Shown piece by piece: positions 34,701 to 44,596 of a DNA stretch of 64,000 nt. Position 1 is the first letter of the stretch. Each line of letters opens with the position of its first letter. A program made the position numbers and the translations under genes. Source of the stretch: Helicobacter sp. MIT 05-5293 (GTDB lineage Bacteria; Campylobacterota; Campylobacteria; Campylobacterales; Helicobacteraceae); NCBI RefSeq assembly GCF_000765665.2, contig NZ_JROZ02000001.1:248001-312000 (forward strand). The letters run 5' to 3'. The notes below the pieces were generated by a model, which searched no databases, was not told the origin of the DNA, and saw only the letters and a program-made list of their open reading frames with translations.

Positions 34701-34873
34701 TTATCTACCCCTTTAGGTTTAAGAAGCCAAAAAAGATTCTAAAATCAAGCAAGTTTTTATAATTTTTTGGTTGGAATATTTTTTGGATTTGTAATCATAG
34801 TTTGGCTAAATTTAATTTAGCCTTATAAAATTTTGATAGAATCTTAGGTTTTATAAAGGAAAAAGGAGTAGGT

Positions 34874-36025
34874 TTGGAGAATTTTGATTATTACGAGGTG
34901 TTGGGAATCTCGCGCACTGCAGATAAGGAAAGTATCAAAAAGGCTTATCGCAAAATGGCACTCAAATATCACCCCGATAGAAATCCTGATGACAAAGAGG
35001 CTGAAGAAAATTTTAAACGCATCAATGAAGCTTATGAAGTGTTGAGCGATGATTCTAAGCGTCAAATTTATGATAAATATGGTAAAGAAGGCTTACAAAA
35101 TTCAGGTTTTAGCGGCTTTAGCGGACGTGATTTTAGTGATATTTTTGGAGATTTGGGTTCGATTTTTGAATCTGCTTTCGGTGGAAGTTTTGCTTTTGGC
35201 GGCAAACGCACAGGAAATGAAGGAAAATATCAGCTTGATGAGTTGATTGGTGTTGATTTGAGTTTTAAAGAAGCGGTTTTTGGGTGTAAAAAAGAAATCA
35301 CACATCGTTATAAAGTCGCTTGTGAAGATTGCAAAGGCACAGGCGCAAAAGATGGTCGTTTGAATACTTGTCCGGATTGTGGAGGGAAAGGGCAAGTATT
35401 TATGCGACAAGGTTTTATGACATTTGCACAAACTTGTCCAAAGTGTAAGGGTGCAGGGCAAAGTGCTGCAGAGAATTGTCCAAAATGCAAAGGGAATGGC
35501 TATGCAATGCGTGAGGAAAAATTTGAAGTCAGTATCCCCGAAGGTATTGATGATGGTCAGAGAATCCGCATCACGGGTCGAGGTAATGCGGATAAAAATG
35601 GCAAAAGAGGAGATTTGTATATTTCAGTGAGTGTGGCTGAAGATGAAGTCTTTGTGCGTGATGGAGAAAATGTCTATATTGAAGTGCCAGTATTTTTTAC
35701 TTCTATCGTATTGGGAACAACACTTAAAATCCCTTCTTTGCGAGGCGAATTGGAATTAAAAATACCGCCTAATACAAAAGATAAAGCGCAGTTTGTATTT
35801 GATAATGAAGGCATTAAAGATGTCAATAGTGCTTACAGAGGAAAGTTTGTCGCACAAATCAAAATCACTTATCCCCCTAAGTTAAACGCTAAGCAAAAGG
35901 CTCTTGTAGAAGAGCTCCAAGAGAGTTTTGGGATTGAAAGTGAGCCTTATAAGAATCTGTTTGAGGAATGTTTTGCAAAAATCAAGCAATGGCTGCATCA
36001 TAATAAGGGCGAGAAAGATTCTTAA
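34874..36025 (+). CDS. dnaJ: Chaperone DnaJ (Hsp40)
   Basis: 383 residues: J-domain ([24 protein letters not shown] in KYHPDRN), a short Gly/Phe region ([11 protein letters not shown]), four zinc motifs of the CxxCxGxG type ([32 protein letters not shown]), then the substrate-binding C-domain. It stimulates DnaK ATPase. The start is TTG at 34874 with GGAGTAGG upstream. Not linked to dnaK or grpE in this window. Confidence 0.96.
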   Translation: MENFDYYEVLGISRTADKESIKKAYRKMALKYHPDRNPDDKEAEENFKRINEAYEVLSDDSKRQIYDKYGKEGLQNSGFSGFSGRDFSDIFGDLGSIFESAFGGSFAFGGKRTGNEGKYQLDELIGVDLSFKEAVFGCKKEITHRYKVACEDCKGTGAKDGRLNTCPDCGGKGQVFMRQGFMTFAQTCPKCKGAGQSAAENCPKCKGNGYAMREEKFEVSIPEGIDDGQRIRITGRGNADKNGKRGDLYISVSVAEDEVFVRDGENVYIEVPVFFTSIVLGTTLKIPSLRGELELKIPPNTKDKAQFVFDNEGIKDVNSAYRGKFVAQIKITYPPKLNAKQKALVEELQESFGIESEPYKNLFEECFAKIKQWLHHNKGEKDS

Positions 36026-36360
36026 ATCTATCTGATTCGTTTAAGGTATGGCTTTAGATTCTGTGCGTTTGTCGTATCTTTAATAGAATCTATATTAGAA
36101 TCTTCGCAAGTATTAATGAAGAGATATTTGACAAAAAGATTTTTGTTCCCGCAAGCGAGGCGGTTGAAGAGATTGATAAGATACTTTGCGCATTTTATGC
36201 GTCATAGAATCTTTGAGATTTGGGGACGATGGATAGAAATCTTCTGTAATAATGTATCGCTAAGATTCTAGAATCTCGCTAAATATTATAAAATATTCAA
36301 GAATAAAATTGAGAAGTTTGAGATTCTAAAATCTTAGAAAATGTGTAAGGGGTTTTATCC
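36026..36360. other. Convergent spacer between dnaJ and uvrB
   Basis: About 335 bp without an intact gene. It holds a 49-codon fragment at 36058-36207 that may be a restriction/methylation gene remnant, an AT-rich stretch with several AGATTCT/AGAATCT words, and a terminator-like hairpin at its right end. Confidence 0.6.
36058..36207 (+). pseudogene. Possible remnant of a modification/restriction gene C-terminus
   Basis: A frame open from 36058 to TAG at 36207 without a start codon encodes about 49 residues ending IFVPASEAVEEIDKILCAFY. The EEIDKI...FY ending resembles the C-termini of N6-adenine methyltransferases and specificity subunits (EIDxLVYxLY). Too short to be sure; may be chance. Confidence 0.25.
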
Positions 36361-36364
36361 TTAC
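36345..36364 (-). terminator. Hairpin at the uvrB stop
   Basis: GTAAGG (36345-36350) and CCTTAC (36359-36364) form a 6-bp stem overlapping the uvrB stop codon; no U-run follows directly. Moderate to low support. Confidence 0.35.
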
Positions 36365-38337
36365 AGACTGCGGATTTTTGCGATTTCATCACGGAATCTT
36401 GCCGCTTCTTCAAAATCAAGCCGTTTTGCTGCTTCGTGCATTTTTTTGGTAAGTTCCTTAACAATGCTTTCGCGTTCAGCTTTGGGAATCTTATGGCGAT
36501 TTTTTTCATAAAGTTTAGACAATCCGCTACTTTCGATTTTAAGCTCTTCTTCGAGATTTCTTTGAACGCTTGTGGGCGTGATATGATGCAGTTGATTAAA
36601 TGCTTCTTGTTTGGCTCGGCGATAGTCAGTAATATCAAATGCTTTTTGCATTGATTGGGTGATTTTTTTAGCATACAAAATCACCTTGCCCTCGACATTT
36701 CTTGCGGCTCTTCCCATTGTCTGAATAAGGCTTGTTTCAGAACGCAAGAATCCCTCTTTGTCTGCGTCCATAATAGCAATCAAGCTCACTTCAGGTAAGT
36801 CTAAGCCTTCACGCAAAAGATTGATACCAATCAGCACATCAAATTCTCCAAGTCTCAAAGAGCGTATAAGATGATTGCGTTCAATCGCATCAATATCGCT
36901 GTGCATATAGCGCACCTTGATGCCTAGCTCTGTGTAATATTTGCTTAGTTCTTCTGCCATTTTTTTGGTCAAGGTTGTGATAAGCACGCGTTGCTCTTTA
37001 GCAATACGCACTTTAATCTCATCAAACAAATCAAGCACTTGAGAATCAGAATCTCGCACCTCATAAAGTGGGTCAAGCAAGCCTGTGGGTCGTATGATTT
37101 GTTCGGCAATATGTTCTTTGCTAAGATCGAGTTCTTTTTGTGATGGTGTTGCGGAGACAAAGAGAAAATGCGGGGCTTTAGTGATAAATTCATCAAAACG
37201 CAAAGGGCGATTATCAAGTGCGCTAGGTAATCGGAATCCGTATTCGACAAGCACTTCTTTGCGGCTTCTATCACCGGCATACATACCGCCGAATTGTGGT
37301 AAGCTCACATGAGATTCATCGACAATGACTAAATAAGGTTTGCCCTTTTGTTCGAAATAATCTAATAGCGAGTAAGGTGTTTCCCCCGGAGCTTTACCTG
37401 TGAGATGTCGTGCGTAGTTTTCAATCCCCTTGCAAATGCCAGATTCTCGTATCATTTCCAAATCAAACTCTGTGCGACCTTTTAGTCGTTGATATTCTAT
37501 TTGTTTGTCTTGTGCGAGAAATTCTTGCAATCTCTTATCAAGTTCGTTCTCAATATTTTTCAGTGCAGTTTGCAAACGATCTGCCCCTACGATAAAAGGA
37601 TTAGCCGCATACAGCACAAAAGATTCTAATGAGGTGAGTTTGACGCGCTCAATAGAATCAAAAACAGCAATATGCTCAATCTCATCACCAAAGAATTCAA
37701 TGCGGATAAATTCATTTTCATTATAGGCAGGAAAAATATCAATCACTTCTCCATTGACACGAAAATCTCCGCGTTCAAAAACACTATCATTCCGTGTGTA
37801 ACCCATATCGACAAGTTTGACTAAAAAATCTTTTTGCTTTCGTTCTTGTCCAACTTCAATTTTTTCAATCATTGTGAGATATTCTTTGGGATTACCTAAT
37901 CCATAGTTTGCAGAAACGCTTGCGACTACAATCACATCATCATAGGCTAAAAGTGAAGTAGTAGCCGAAAGGCGCAATCGCTCTAAATCTTCATTGATGC
38001 TTGAATCTTTTTCAATAAATAAATCCCTTCGGGGGATATATGCTTCGGGCTGATAATAATCAAAATGAGAGATAAAGTATTCGACATGATTTTTGGGAAA
38101 AAATCCTTTAAATTCACTATAAAGCTGCGCAGCAAGGGTTTTATTATGTGTCATAATAAGCGTGGGAATCTTGAGATTAGCAATAATATTTGCCATTGTG
38201 AAAGTTTTTCCGCTCCCTGTAACACCTACTAATGTTGTGTATTTTGCATTGTCTTTGATAGAATCTGTGATTTTAGCAATAGCTTGGGGTTGATCACCCG
38301 CAGGTGCGTATTTGGCATTCAGAATAAAATTTGCCAT
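36361..38337 (-). CDS. uvrB: Excinuclease ABC subunit B
   Basis: 658 residues. Walker [15 protein letters not shown] near residue 38, the UvrB DNA-clamping region [22 protein letters not shown] near 95, [17 protein letters not shown], helicase motifs V and VI ([23 protein letters not shown]), and the C-terminal UVR domain that contacts UvrC ([18 protein letters not shown]). Damage verification in nucleotide excision repair. ATG with AGGATATATTTTA upstream. Monocistronic here. Confidence 0.97.
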   Translation of the reverse strand: MANFILNAKYAPAGDQPQAIAKITDSIKDNAKYTTLVGVTGSGKTFTMANIIANLKIPTLIMTHNKTLAAQLYSEFKGFFPKNHVEYFISHFDYYQPEAYIPRRDLFIEKDSSINEDLERLRLSATTSLLAYDDVIVVASVSANYGLGNPKEYLTMIEKIEVGQERKQKDFLVKLVDMGYTRNDSVFERGDFRVNGEVIDIFPAYNENEFIRIEFFGDEIEHIAVFDSIERVKLTSLESFVLYAANPFIVGADRLQTALKNIENELDKRLQEFLAQDKQIEYQRLKGRTEFDLEMIRESGICKGIENYARHLTGKAPGETPYSLLDYFEQKGKPYLVIVDESHVSLPQFGGMYAGDRSRKEVLVEYGFRLPSALDNRPLRFDEFITKAPHFLFVSATPSQKELDLSKEHIAEQIIRPTGLLDPLYEVRDSDSQVLDLFDEIKVRIAKEQRVLITTLTKKMAEELSKYYTELGIKVRYMHSDIDAIERNHLIRSLRLGEFDVLIGINLLREGLDLPEVSLIAIMDADKEGFLRSETSLIQTMGRAARNVEGKVILYAKKITQSMQKAFDITDYRRAKQEAFNQLHHITPTSVQRNLEEELKIESSGLSKLYEKNRHKIPKAERESIVKELTKKMHEAAKRLDFEEAARFRDEIAKIRSL

Positions 38338-38417
38338 TAAAATATATCCTACCTTGCGTTATTTTGGTGTAATTTGTGTTAGAATTATACTTTATTTTAA
38401 TAACCAAAGGATAGTTT

Positions 38418-38639
38418 ATGAGCGGTGTGATGGAAAAATTGTCCCAAAAGATTGAAGAGATGCTTGCAAAAATCGCAAGTCAAAAAAATGAAATCGAAAC
38501 CTTACAGCTTGAAATTTCCTCTCTTAAGGCACAAAACGAAGCTAAAGATAGTCAGATTTCAAGTCTTTATGAAGAAATTGCCAACAAAGATCAAGGTTTT
38601 GAGAATCTTTTTGCAAAGATTGATGAAGGGCTTAGATAA
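38418..38639 (+). CDS. Small coiled-coil protein (ZapB-like layout)
   Basis: 73 residues, almost entirely heptad-patterned (KIEEMLAKIASQKNEIETL, LEISSLKAQNEAKDSQI) with no membrane segment. Size and uniform coiled coil recall the division factor ZapB, but sequence identity to it is not evident. The stop overlaps the start of the next gene (TAATG). The function is inference; conserved small proteins occupy the place before priA in related genomes. Confidence 0.7.
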   Translation: MSGVMEKLSQKIEEMLAKIASQKNEIETLQLEISSLKAQNEAKDSQISSLYEEIANKDQGFENLFAKIDEGLR

Positions 38640-38923
38640 TGGCTCAAGAAACCATAGAAATTTCTTTAGCGCAAAAACGTTTTAATATCACGCTTGATCC
38701 TCTGCTTGATGAGGCAAAAGCAGAAGTCAAAGCACTTTTTGCAAATGAAGTTGATGTCGATATTATTACGCTTTTGAAAGCTTATATCACCAAAACTCAA
38801 GAATACGCTCGAATCTGCCAATCATTAGAGGCACTTTATGCAAATATTGAAAAAAGCCAAGAAATTGGCACAAAAGATCAAGAGTGTATCAAAATCCAGA
38901 GTGTTGAGAATCCTCATTCTTGA
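38639..38923 (+). CDS. Small soluble protein upstream of priA (ZapA-like size)
   Basis: 94 residues. An N-terminal strand region (TIEISLAQKRFNITLDPLLDEAKAEV) is followed by a long helix (ITLLKAYITKTQEYARICQSLEALYANIEK). This beta-then-helix layout and size are compatible with a ZapA-type FtsZ-associated protein, but no decisive motif is seen. Its 3' end overlaps the priA start by four bases, so all three genes are likely one transcript. Confidence 0.65.
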   Translation: MAQETIEISLAQKRFNITLDPLLDEAKAEVKALFANEVDVDIITLLKAYITKTQEYARICQSLEALYANIEKSQEIGTKDQECIKIQSVENPHS

Positions 38924-40830
38924 ATTATTATCTCATCGCGCCCCTAGGGCAAAATTCTCCACTTTTGACCTATGCTTGCGATGAGTCTTGTCAGATTGGG
39001 CAAATTTGCCTCATACCTCTCAAAAGCAAAACGACACAAGGCGTTGTTTTATCCGCTACCTCTAAACCTGATTTTGAATGTAAAATCGCTACCAAAACAA
39101 CTTCTTATTTTTTACCCAATCAACAGCTTTTGGCGCATTTTATTGCATCTTATTATTGTGCGAGTATCGGTGAGAGTTATAAGCTTTTTACGCCTTTTGA
39201 TGCAGTATTAGAATCTCAAATAATATTTGAAGAAGTGAGAGATTTGACACTTCAGCCTTTAAGCGAATCCCAAAATAAAGCATTGGCTTTTTTGCAAACA
39301 CATCACAACCCTTTGCTTTTTGGCGATACAGGGAGCGGAAAAACAGAAATTTATATTCATTTGATCGCGCAAACTTTGGCTCAAGGGAAGAATGCTTTGT
39401 TTTTAATGCCAGAAATTTCTCTCACACCACAGATTGAAGCGCGTTTAAGGAAAATTTTTGGGCAAAAAGTAGGAATATGGCATAGCAAAATCACACAACG
39501 CAAAAAACAAGAGATGCTCCTTAAGCTTGCACAAGGTCAGATACGCGTTATCGCAGGTGCAAGAAGTGCATTATTTTTGCCTATATTCTCTTTAGGGTTG
39601 GTCATAGTCGATGAAGAACATGATGATGCGTATAAGTCCCAAACACGCCCACGATACAATGCACGCGATGTGGCACTTTATCTTGGTGCGAAAAATGAGG
39701 TTAAAATTGTTTTGGGGTCAGCTACCCCTAGCCTCAATAGTTATTATCGTGCTACAAATGATAAAAATATGTATCGTTTGAAGGGGCAGTATTTTAACGC
39801 GCATAAAACTTTTACTTTTGAATCTCCTCATTTGCCTACAGATTTGTATCAGAATGATTGGGGATTGAGTGCGTCTTTGGTGTCAAAAATGCAGAAAGTT
39901 TTGGATAGACAGGAGCAAATTATTGTTTTTTTACCCACACGCGCTAATTATAAAATGCTTTTGTGTGAAAAATGTGGAGAAGGGATAAAATGTGAATTTT
40001 GTGCAGTAAATATGAGTTTGCATACGGATAAAAATGCTCTTATATGCCATTATTGCCATTGGAGTAAGCCTATAATGAGCGTGTGTCCGCATTGTCTTTC
40101 TCCAACATTGCGTTCATTGCGTATTGGCACGGCTGAAGTTGCAAAATATTTGTGTGAGATTTTTCCAAAAAAGCGGATTGAAGTCTTTGATAGGGATCAT
40201 ATCACTACACATCGTAAGCTTACAAGAGTTCTTGAAGATTTTAATAACGGCGAGATTGATATTTTAGTAGGCACACAAATGCTAAGTAAGGGACATGATT
40301 ATCATAAAGTGAATCTTGCTGTGATTTTAGGGATTGATTATATTTTAGGGGCGAGTGATTATCGTGGTAGCGAACGAGCTTTAAGTCTAATGTATCAGAT
40401 TGCGGGGCGTAGCGGACGAAAACATCATGGTGAAGTGTATATTCAAAGTGCTAAGAGTGATTTTTTAGAGAAATTTATAGCAGATTATGAAATTTTTTTG
40501 CGTTATGAATTATCCACACGCCCGAAGCTTTACCCTCCTTATATGCGATTGGCAAACATTACTTTTGCGCATCATATTGAATCTAGAGCTTCTCAAGCTC
40601 TTTATCAATCTCTTGAGATTCTGCAAAGAAAGCCACATAGTGAGGTTGAGATTGTCGGTCATTCCCGAGCGATGATTCAGAGATTATACGGGAAGTTTCG
40701 TTTTGTCCTTTTACTCCGCTCTCATTCTCCTCGCGCACTTCTTGATACATTGCATTATTTTATCTCCCAAAGCCCTCCAGAGCTACAAAGAATCTACGAA
40801 ATTGATATTGACCCTTTAAATGTGTTGTGA
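38920..40830 (+). CDS. priA: Primosomal replication-restart helicase PriA
   Basis: 636 residues. Walker A GDTGSGKTEIYIHLI near residue 140, DEEH in IVDEEHDDAY, GSATPSL, an eight-cysteine zinc module (CEKCGEGIKCEFC, then CHYCHWSKPIMSVCPHC) and VGTQMLSKGHDYHKV near motif V, QIAGRSGR motif VI. It reloads the replisome at stalled forks. The TTG start overlaps the previous stop (TTGA). Length agrees with the H. pylori protein. Confidence 0.95.
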   Translation: MNYYLIAPLGQNSPLLTYACDESCQIGQICLIPLKSKTTQGVVLSATSKPDFECKIATKTTSYFLPNQQLLAHFIASYYCASIGESYKLFTPFDAVLESQIIFEEVRDLTLQPLSESQNKALAFLQTHHNPLLFGDTGSGKTEIYIHLIAQTLAQGKNALFLMPEISLTPQIEARLRKIFGQKVGIWHSKITQRKKQEMLLKLAQGQIRVIAGARSALFLPIFSLGLVIVDEEHDDAYKSQTRPRYNARDVALYLGAKNEVKIVLGSATPSLNSYYRATNDKNMYRLKGQYFNAHKTFTFESPHLPTDLYQNDWGLSASLVSKMQKVLDRQEQIIVFLPTRANYKMLLCEKCGEGIKCEFCAVNMSLHTDKNALICHYCHWSKPIMSVCPHCLSPTLRSLRIGTAEVAKYLCEIFPKKRIEVFDRDHITTHRKLTRVLEDFNNGEIDILVGTQMLSKGHDYHKVNLAVILGIDYILGASDYRGSERALSLMYQIAGRSGRKHHGEVYIQSAKSDFLEKFIADYEIFLRYELSTRPKLYPPYMRLANITFAHHIESRASQALYQSLEILQRKPHSEVEIVGHSRAMIQRLYGKFRFVLLLRSHSPRALLDTLHYFISQSPPELQRIYEIDIDPLNVL

Positions 40831-40899
40831 AAGTATATTTGGTTTTTTAGGTTACTTTTAGATACAATTTAAGATGTTATTATCATCAGGGAGGAAGTT

Positions 40900-41325
40900 A
40901 TGAAAATCGCTCTAAAGTGTCAATCCCCGCTATTGGAGAGTAGCTTGACAATGTTTTTAAGAGATCATATTGTGTGCGAAGAAGAATGCGATTTTGTTAT
41001 CAGCGATGAGCTTATAGAGAGTAATAAGGCAGTATGTTTGATAAATGATAGAGAAGATTCTCATATCCGCAAACCTTTCACAAAAGAAGGTTTGCTTGAA
41101 GATTTACATCGATTTTACGAAACAATTACGCTCAACCCTCCTTTGAAAAATACACTTGAAGTATCGTCTGCTCAAGAATCTTTGCAAGATTTTGTGCCTC
41201 TAATGTCTCCACCAAATTATCCGCATAGTGAGCATACACAAGATTTGCAAGAGCAGATTCAAAAGCTTGCTCAAGAGTTTGCCCAAAAAGTGATTGCATT
41301 AGTTCAGAATCCTTCATACAAATGA
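40900..41325 (+). CDS. Conserved protein of unknown function before rsmD
   Basis: 141 residues, acidic, soluble. The first 80 residues (MKIALKCQSPLLESSLTMFL, CDFVISDELIESNKAVCLIND, IRKPFTKEGLLEDL) resemble a receiver-like alpha/beta fold with a late K-P, but lack a clear phosphorylatable Asp. The C-terminus is a helical tail. Strong GGGAGGAAG ribosome site. It sits 12 bases ahead of the methyltransferase gene. No function assigned. Confidence 0.68.
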   Translation: MKIALKCQSPLLESSLTMFLRDHIVCEEECDFVISDELIESNKAVCLINDREDSHIRKPFTKEGLLEDLHRFYETITLNPPLKNTLEVSSAQESLQDFVPLMSPPNYPHSEHTQDLQEQIQKLAQEFAQKVIALVQNPSYK

Positions 41326-41337
41326 TAGACGCAGGCA

Positions 41338-41928
41338 ATGAATTTTAAAATCACGACAGGCATATTAAAGAATCTTCCTTTAACGCTTAATCCAAATCCC
41401 TCCACGCGTCCCACAAAGTCCATTGTGAGGCAATCATGCTTTAATACTATTGGTTCAGAAATTATCGAAAGTGTGTTTATTGAGGGCTTTGGTGGTTGTG
41501 GCTCAATGGGGATTGAAGCTCTTTCGCGTGGAGCAAGCAGAGCGATATTTTTTGAAAAAGACGCTTTTGCCTATGAGATTCTTTTAGAGAATCTTGCACT
41601 TGCCAACAAAAGAGAATCTTCCCTTGTCTTTCAGGCTTATAATGCTGATTTTTTCACTGCTTTTTGGAATCTCCAAAAGGCAATTCTGTCTGCACACAAT
41701 GTGATTTTATACCTTGACCCACCTTTTTGTATTCGTAAAGGAATGGAGGATATTTATGAACAATGTTTTACATTCATACAAAGTTTGGAGCAAGGTTTTG
41801 TGAATTTAATTGTTTTTGAACATTGGAGTGAGTATAATATACCTCATTTTATTGGAGATTTTGCTTTGTATAAAACGCGCAAGTTTGGCAAAACAACTCT
41901 CACTTATTATTTACTAAAGGACGCATAA
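41338..41928 (+). CDS. rsmD: RsmD-type 16S rRNA (guanine-N2) methyltransferase
   Basis: 196 residues: GILKNLPLTLN near the start, TRPTKSIVRQSCFN, SAM site EGFGGCGSMGIEALSRGA near residue 45, and catalytic LDPPF (commonly DPPY) near 125. RsmD methylates G966 of 16S rRNA. The start is ATG at 41338; its stop overlaps the fliL start (TAATG). Family assignment good, exact position of methylation inferred. Confidence 0.85.
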   Translation: MNFKITTGILKNLPLTLNPNPSTRPTKSIVRQSCFNTIGSEIIESVFIEGFGGCGSMGIEALSRGASRAIFFEKDAFAYEILLENLALANKRESSLVFQAYNADFFTAFWNLQKAILSAHNVILYLDPPFCIRKGMEDIYEQCFTFIQSLEQGFVNLIVFEHWSEYNIPHFIGDFALYKTRKFGKTTLTYYLLKDA

Positions 41929-42497
41929 TGGCAGAAGAAGAAAAAGCAGCCGAGAAGAGTAGCGGAGAAAAAAAGAGTAAAGCAATTTTATTTGTTGTGA
42001 TAGGAATCGTTTTTGTTTTGTTGTTGTTGATAGGGATTTTAGTCGCTGTGATGCTTGGAGGAGGCGGAGATGAAGAGGCTCATAATGAAGCTCAAGTCGA
42101 AGTCGTGCAAGAGCAGCAAGCTCCTACTCAACAAGCAGCGAAAATTATTGTAGGTAATACCGTTACAGCAAGAAGTTCTGATCGTTTGAAACCCGGACCT
42201 ATTTATCCAATCCCTACAGATTTTACGGTGAATCTGATGACGCAGACAGGCAAACGATACCTTAAAACAAGTATCAGTCTTGAGATTGATAAGCCCGAGA
42301 CTGAACCAGAGATCACAACAAAATTGCCCATCATCACTGATACGATTATTGAGATTCTCTCATCAAAATCACTTGAAGATGTTTCTACAGCAAAAGGTAA
42401 GAATCGTGTTAAAGATGAGATTGTCAAGCGCATTAATGAATTTTTACTTGATGGGCAAGTAAGGGATTTATTCTTTACACAATTTGTTGTGAGCTAA
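41928..42497 (+). CDS. fliL: Flagellar basal-body-associated protein FliL
   Basis: 189 residues: a short lysine-rich cytoplasmic tail, one transmembrane helix ([25 protein letters not shown], about residues 20-44), a Gln/Glu-rich linker, then a periplasmic stomatin-like domain ([23 protein letters not shown] ... [29 protein letters not shown]). It surrounds MotAB stator units. Followed by acpS as in H. pylori; the stator genes motA/motB follow on the other strand. Confidence 0.93.
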   Translation: MAEEEKAAEKSSGEKKSKAILFVVIGIVFVLLLLIGILVAVMLGGGGDEEAHNEAQVEVVQEQQAPTQQAAKIIVGNTVTARSSDRLKPGPIYPIPTDFTVNLMTQTGKRYLKTSISLEIDKPETEPEITTKLPIITDTIIEILSSKSLEDVSTAKGKNRVKDEIVKRINEFLLDGQVRDLFFTQFVVS

Positions 42498-42498
42498 G

Positions 42499-42963
42499 TT
42501 GATAGGTATTGATATTGTCCAAATCGCTCGTATGGAGCGATTGATAAAAAGATTTGGTGAAAGAGGGCTTCATCGCTTTCTTTCACTAGATGAAATCGCG
42601 CTTTGTATGCGTTATCCTGAAGATGCACAAACATATCGAACATATCAAAATTTACATAATGAGAATTTACAATCACATGCTGTTTTATCTCCCGCTTTTA
42701 TAGAGAGTTTATTCCATACAGATAGAATCAATGTCGCTCGTGTCGCTGGATTTTGGGCTGCAAAAGAGGCATTTTCAAAAGCTTTGGGTGTGGGTATCGG
42801 GTATGAATTAGGGTTTTTGGATATGATTGTTACTAAAGATTCGAAAAATGCTCCACACATCACGCTCACAAAATCCAAACAAACTTATTTTAAAATCAAA
42901 CAAAGTGCATTAAGCATTACTCATGACGGAGGGTTTGTCATTGCTGCTGTGATATGTCTATGA
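42499..42963 (+). CDS. acpS: Holo-[acyl-carrier-protein] synthase
   Basis: 154 residues. It transfers 4'-phosphopantetheine from CoA to acyl carrier protein. [16 protein letters not shown] carries the conserved Asp, and [13 protein letters not shown] the Glu and Lys of the active site; [10 protein letters not shown] closes the domain. It is longer than the usual about 120 residues because of an insertion of about 35 residues (roughly 40-75) between the two halves. TTG start one base after the fliL stop. Confidence 0.9.
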   Translation: MIGIDIVQIARMERLIKRFGERGLHRFLSLDEIALCMRYPEDAQTYRTYQNLHNENLQSHAVLSPAFIESLFHTDRINVARVAGFWAAKEAFSKALGVGIGYELGFLDMIVTKDSKNAPHITLTKSKQTYFKIKQSALSITHDGGFVIAAVICL

Positions 42964-42965
42964 AG

Positions 42966-42997
42966 TTTTACAGAATCTTGACAAAGATTCTGTAAAA
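42966..42997. terminator. Strong bidirectional terminator between acpS and motB
   Basis: Perfect 14-bp inverted repeat (42966-42979 and 42984-42997) with a GACA tetraloop, the cleanest hairpin in the window, between convergent genes. A-rich and T-rich ends allow a U-run in both directions. Confidence 0.88.
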
Positions 42998-43006
42998 TTT
43001 AGAAAG

Positions 43007-43756
43007 TTATTGCCCTTGCAATGTTTCCTCAAGGATTGATTGAGCGACAGGAGCATCTTTAGGATCGACAAAGAAAAAGATTTCTACGCGATTATTTTTC
43101 GCACGATTTACAAGACTATCGTTGGGCACAATAGGCTGATGTTGTCCGTAACCTGAAAATGAAATTTTGTCCGCAGATATGCCGTTTTTGATCAAATGTT
43201 TCATCACAGTTAGGCTTCTTGCTGATGAAAGCTCATAGTTATCCTTATAACGCGATCCAATAGGCAAAGCAGAATCATCTGTGAAGCCTCTCACATCAAT
43301 TTTGACATAGTCTGGGAGTTTTTTGATGATGGCAGTGATGCGTTGTAAATATAAAAATACATCACTATCGGTGATTTCTGCACTTCCTGCTTCAAAGAAG
43401 AGATTGGAAGGTAGGCGTAAAGACATACCCATTTCCATCTGTTCGAGAATCCCACCTTCTTCTGCCATTTGTTCAATATCAGCTGTCGTAACCGAAGAGT
43501 TGAGCGTTTGCGCTCCACTTTCGCTTTCAATTTCAGTCTCACTTATGTCTTCTTCATTTGTAGGAAGTGGGGCGGTGAGTGTGAAATCAAAAATCTTGAC
43601 AAATTCTGTTTTGACTGCTTCAGCATCTGATTCACTTGTCGATGAAATCGCCCAAAGTGCAATAAAGAGCGCAAGTAGAAGTGAAAGGAAGTCCGCATAA
43701 GGGACAGCCCATTTTTCTCCTGCAGGGCATTCCGGACATTTTTTCTTTTTAGACAT
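43007..43756 (-). CDS. motB: Flagellar stator protein MotB
   Basis: 249 residues. Short cytoplasmic tail, one transmembrane helix with the proton-carrying Asp in PYADFLSLLLALFIALWA near residue 22, an acidic linker, and an OmpA-like peptidoglycan-binding domain (VKIDVRGFTDDSALP, SFSGYGQHQP, NRVEIFF). It lies 11 bases after motA. Conserved operon order with H. pylori. Confidence 0.95.
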   Translation of the reverse strand: MSKKKKCPECPAGEKWAVPYADFLSLLLALFIALWAISSTSESDAEAVKTEFVKIFDFTLTAPLPTNEEDISETEIESESGAQTLNSSVTTADIEQMAEEGGILEQMEMGMSLRLPSNLFFEAGSAEITDSDVFLYLQRITAIIKKLPDYVKIDVRGFTDDSALPIGSRYKDNYELSSARSLTVMKHLIKNGISADKISFSGYGQHQPIVPNDSLVNRAKNNRVEIFFFVDPKDAPVAQSILEETLQGQ

Positions 43757-43767
43757 TTTGATTGCTC

Positions 43768-44538
43768 TTATTCAAATTGTGAGACTTTTGGCTCACCCGG
43801 TGGGATAAATCCTAATAGTTTCTCTTCAAGGTTACGAGGGTTATCACCATTGGCGATACCTACCACACCCTCTAAAACGATTGTTTTTTCTTTCATAATT
43901 TCTTTGGATTTTGCAATCATTTTGTGTCCCCATGGACCAAATAGCGCATAAGAACAGAAAATCCCTGTAACCGTTGCGGTAAATGCTCCCGAAATACCAG
44001 CAGCCATTGCTTTTGGGTCATCAAGTAATTGTAAGGCAAGAATAAGCCCGCAAACCGCTCCGACAAGTCCCATAGTAGGACATGTTTCAGCGTATAATAT
44101 CCAAAAGTGAGCCGAGCCATGATAGTATTCTTCCAAAGATTCTATTTGCACTTCCATATCTTCACGCACCGCACCTGCATCTCTTCCATCAATAATCATT
44201 GAAAGTGCTTGACGCATAAAATCATCTTCAATCTGCGCTGCTTTTCCTTCGAGGGAAAGCACCCCATCTTTTCTTGCTAAAGTTGAGAGTTCAACAAGTG
44301 TGCGTATGGTTTCATTATAATTAACGCCTGTTGAACCAAAGATAATTTTTATTTCTTTAAGTGCGCCCTTGATGTGTGAGCCATGTGTAGCTGCTACAGC
44401 TGCAGCACCAGCAGTAGGGATAATAATGATGAGTGAGCTAAGGTGGATAAGATGTAAAGGGTTACCACCTTCCAAAATATCGCCTACTGAAATACTTGCA
44501 ATAGCTCCTATAAGTCCCAAAATAGATGTTAAATCCAT
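43768..44538 (-). CDS. motA: Flagellar stator protein MotA
   Basis: 256 residues with four transmembrane helices: an N-terminal pair (LTSILGLIGAIASISVG; HLSSLIIIIPTAGAAAVA) and a C-terminal pair (ETCPTMGLVGAVCGLILALQ; AAGISGAFTATVTGIFCSY), separated by a cytoplasmic loop that contacts FliG (with RKDGVLSLEG and the RDAGAVREDME segment). ATG with GAGAGG upstream. First gene of the stator pair. Confidence 0.95.
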   Translation of the reverse strand: MDLTSILGLIGAIASISVGDILEGGNPLHLIHLSSLIIIIPTAGAAAVAATHGSHIKGALKEIKIIFGSTGVNYNETIRTLVELSTLARKDGVLSLEGKAAQIEDDFMRQALSMIIDGRDAGAVREDMEVQIESLEEYYHGSAHFWILYAETCPTMGLVGAVCGLILALQLLDDPKAMAAGISGAFTATVTGIFCSYALFGPWGHKMIAKSKEIMKEKTIVLEGVVGIANGDNPRNLEEKLLGFIPPGEPKVSQFE

Positions 44539-44596
44539 TATGCACCTCTCTAAATATTATTTAAACAAAAAGCAAAAAACATTCCTTCCTTGCGGA

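Noticed and set aside
34874-36025. Antisense open frames within dnaJ as genes
   Set aside because: They mirror the cysteine-rich and glycine-rich coding pattern of dnaJ, have no ribosome site and match no family.
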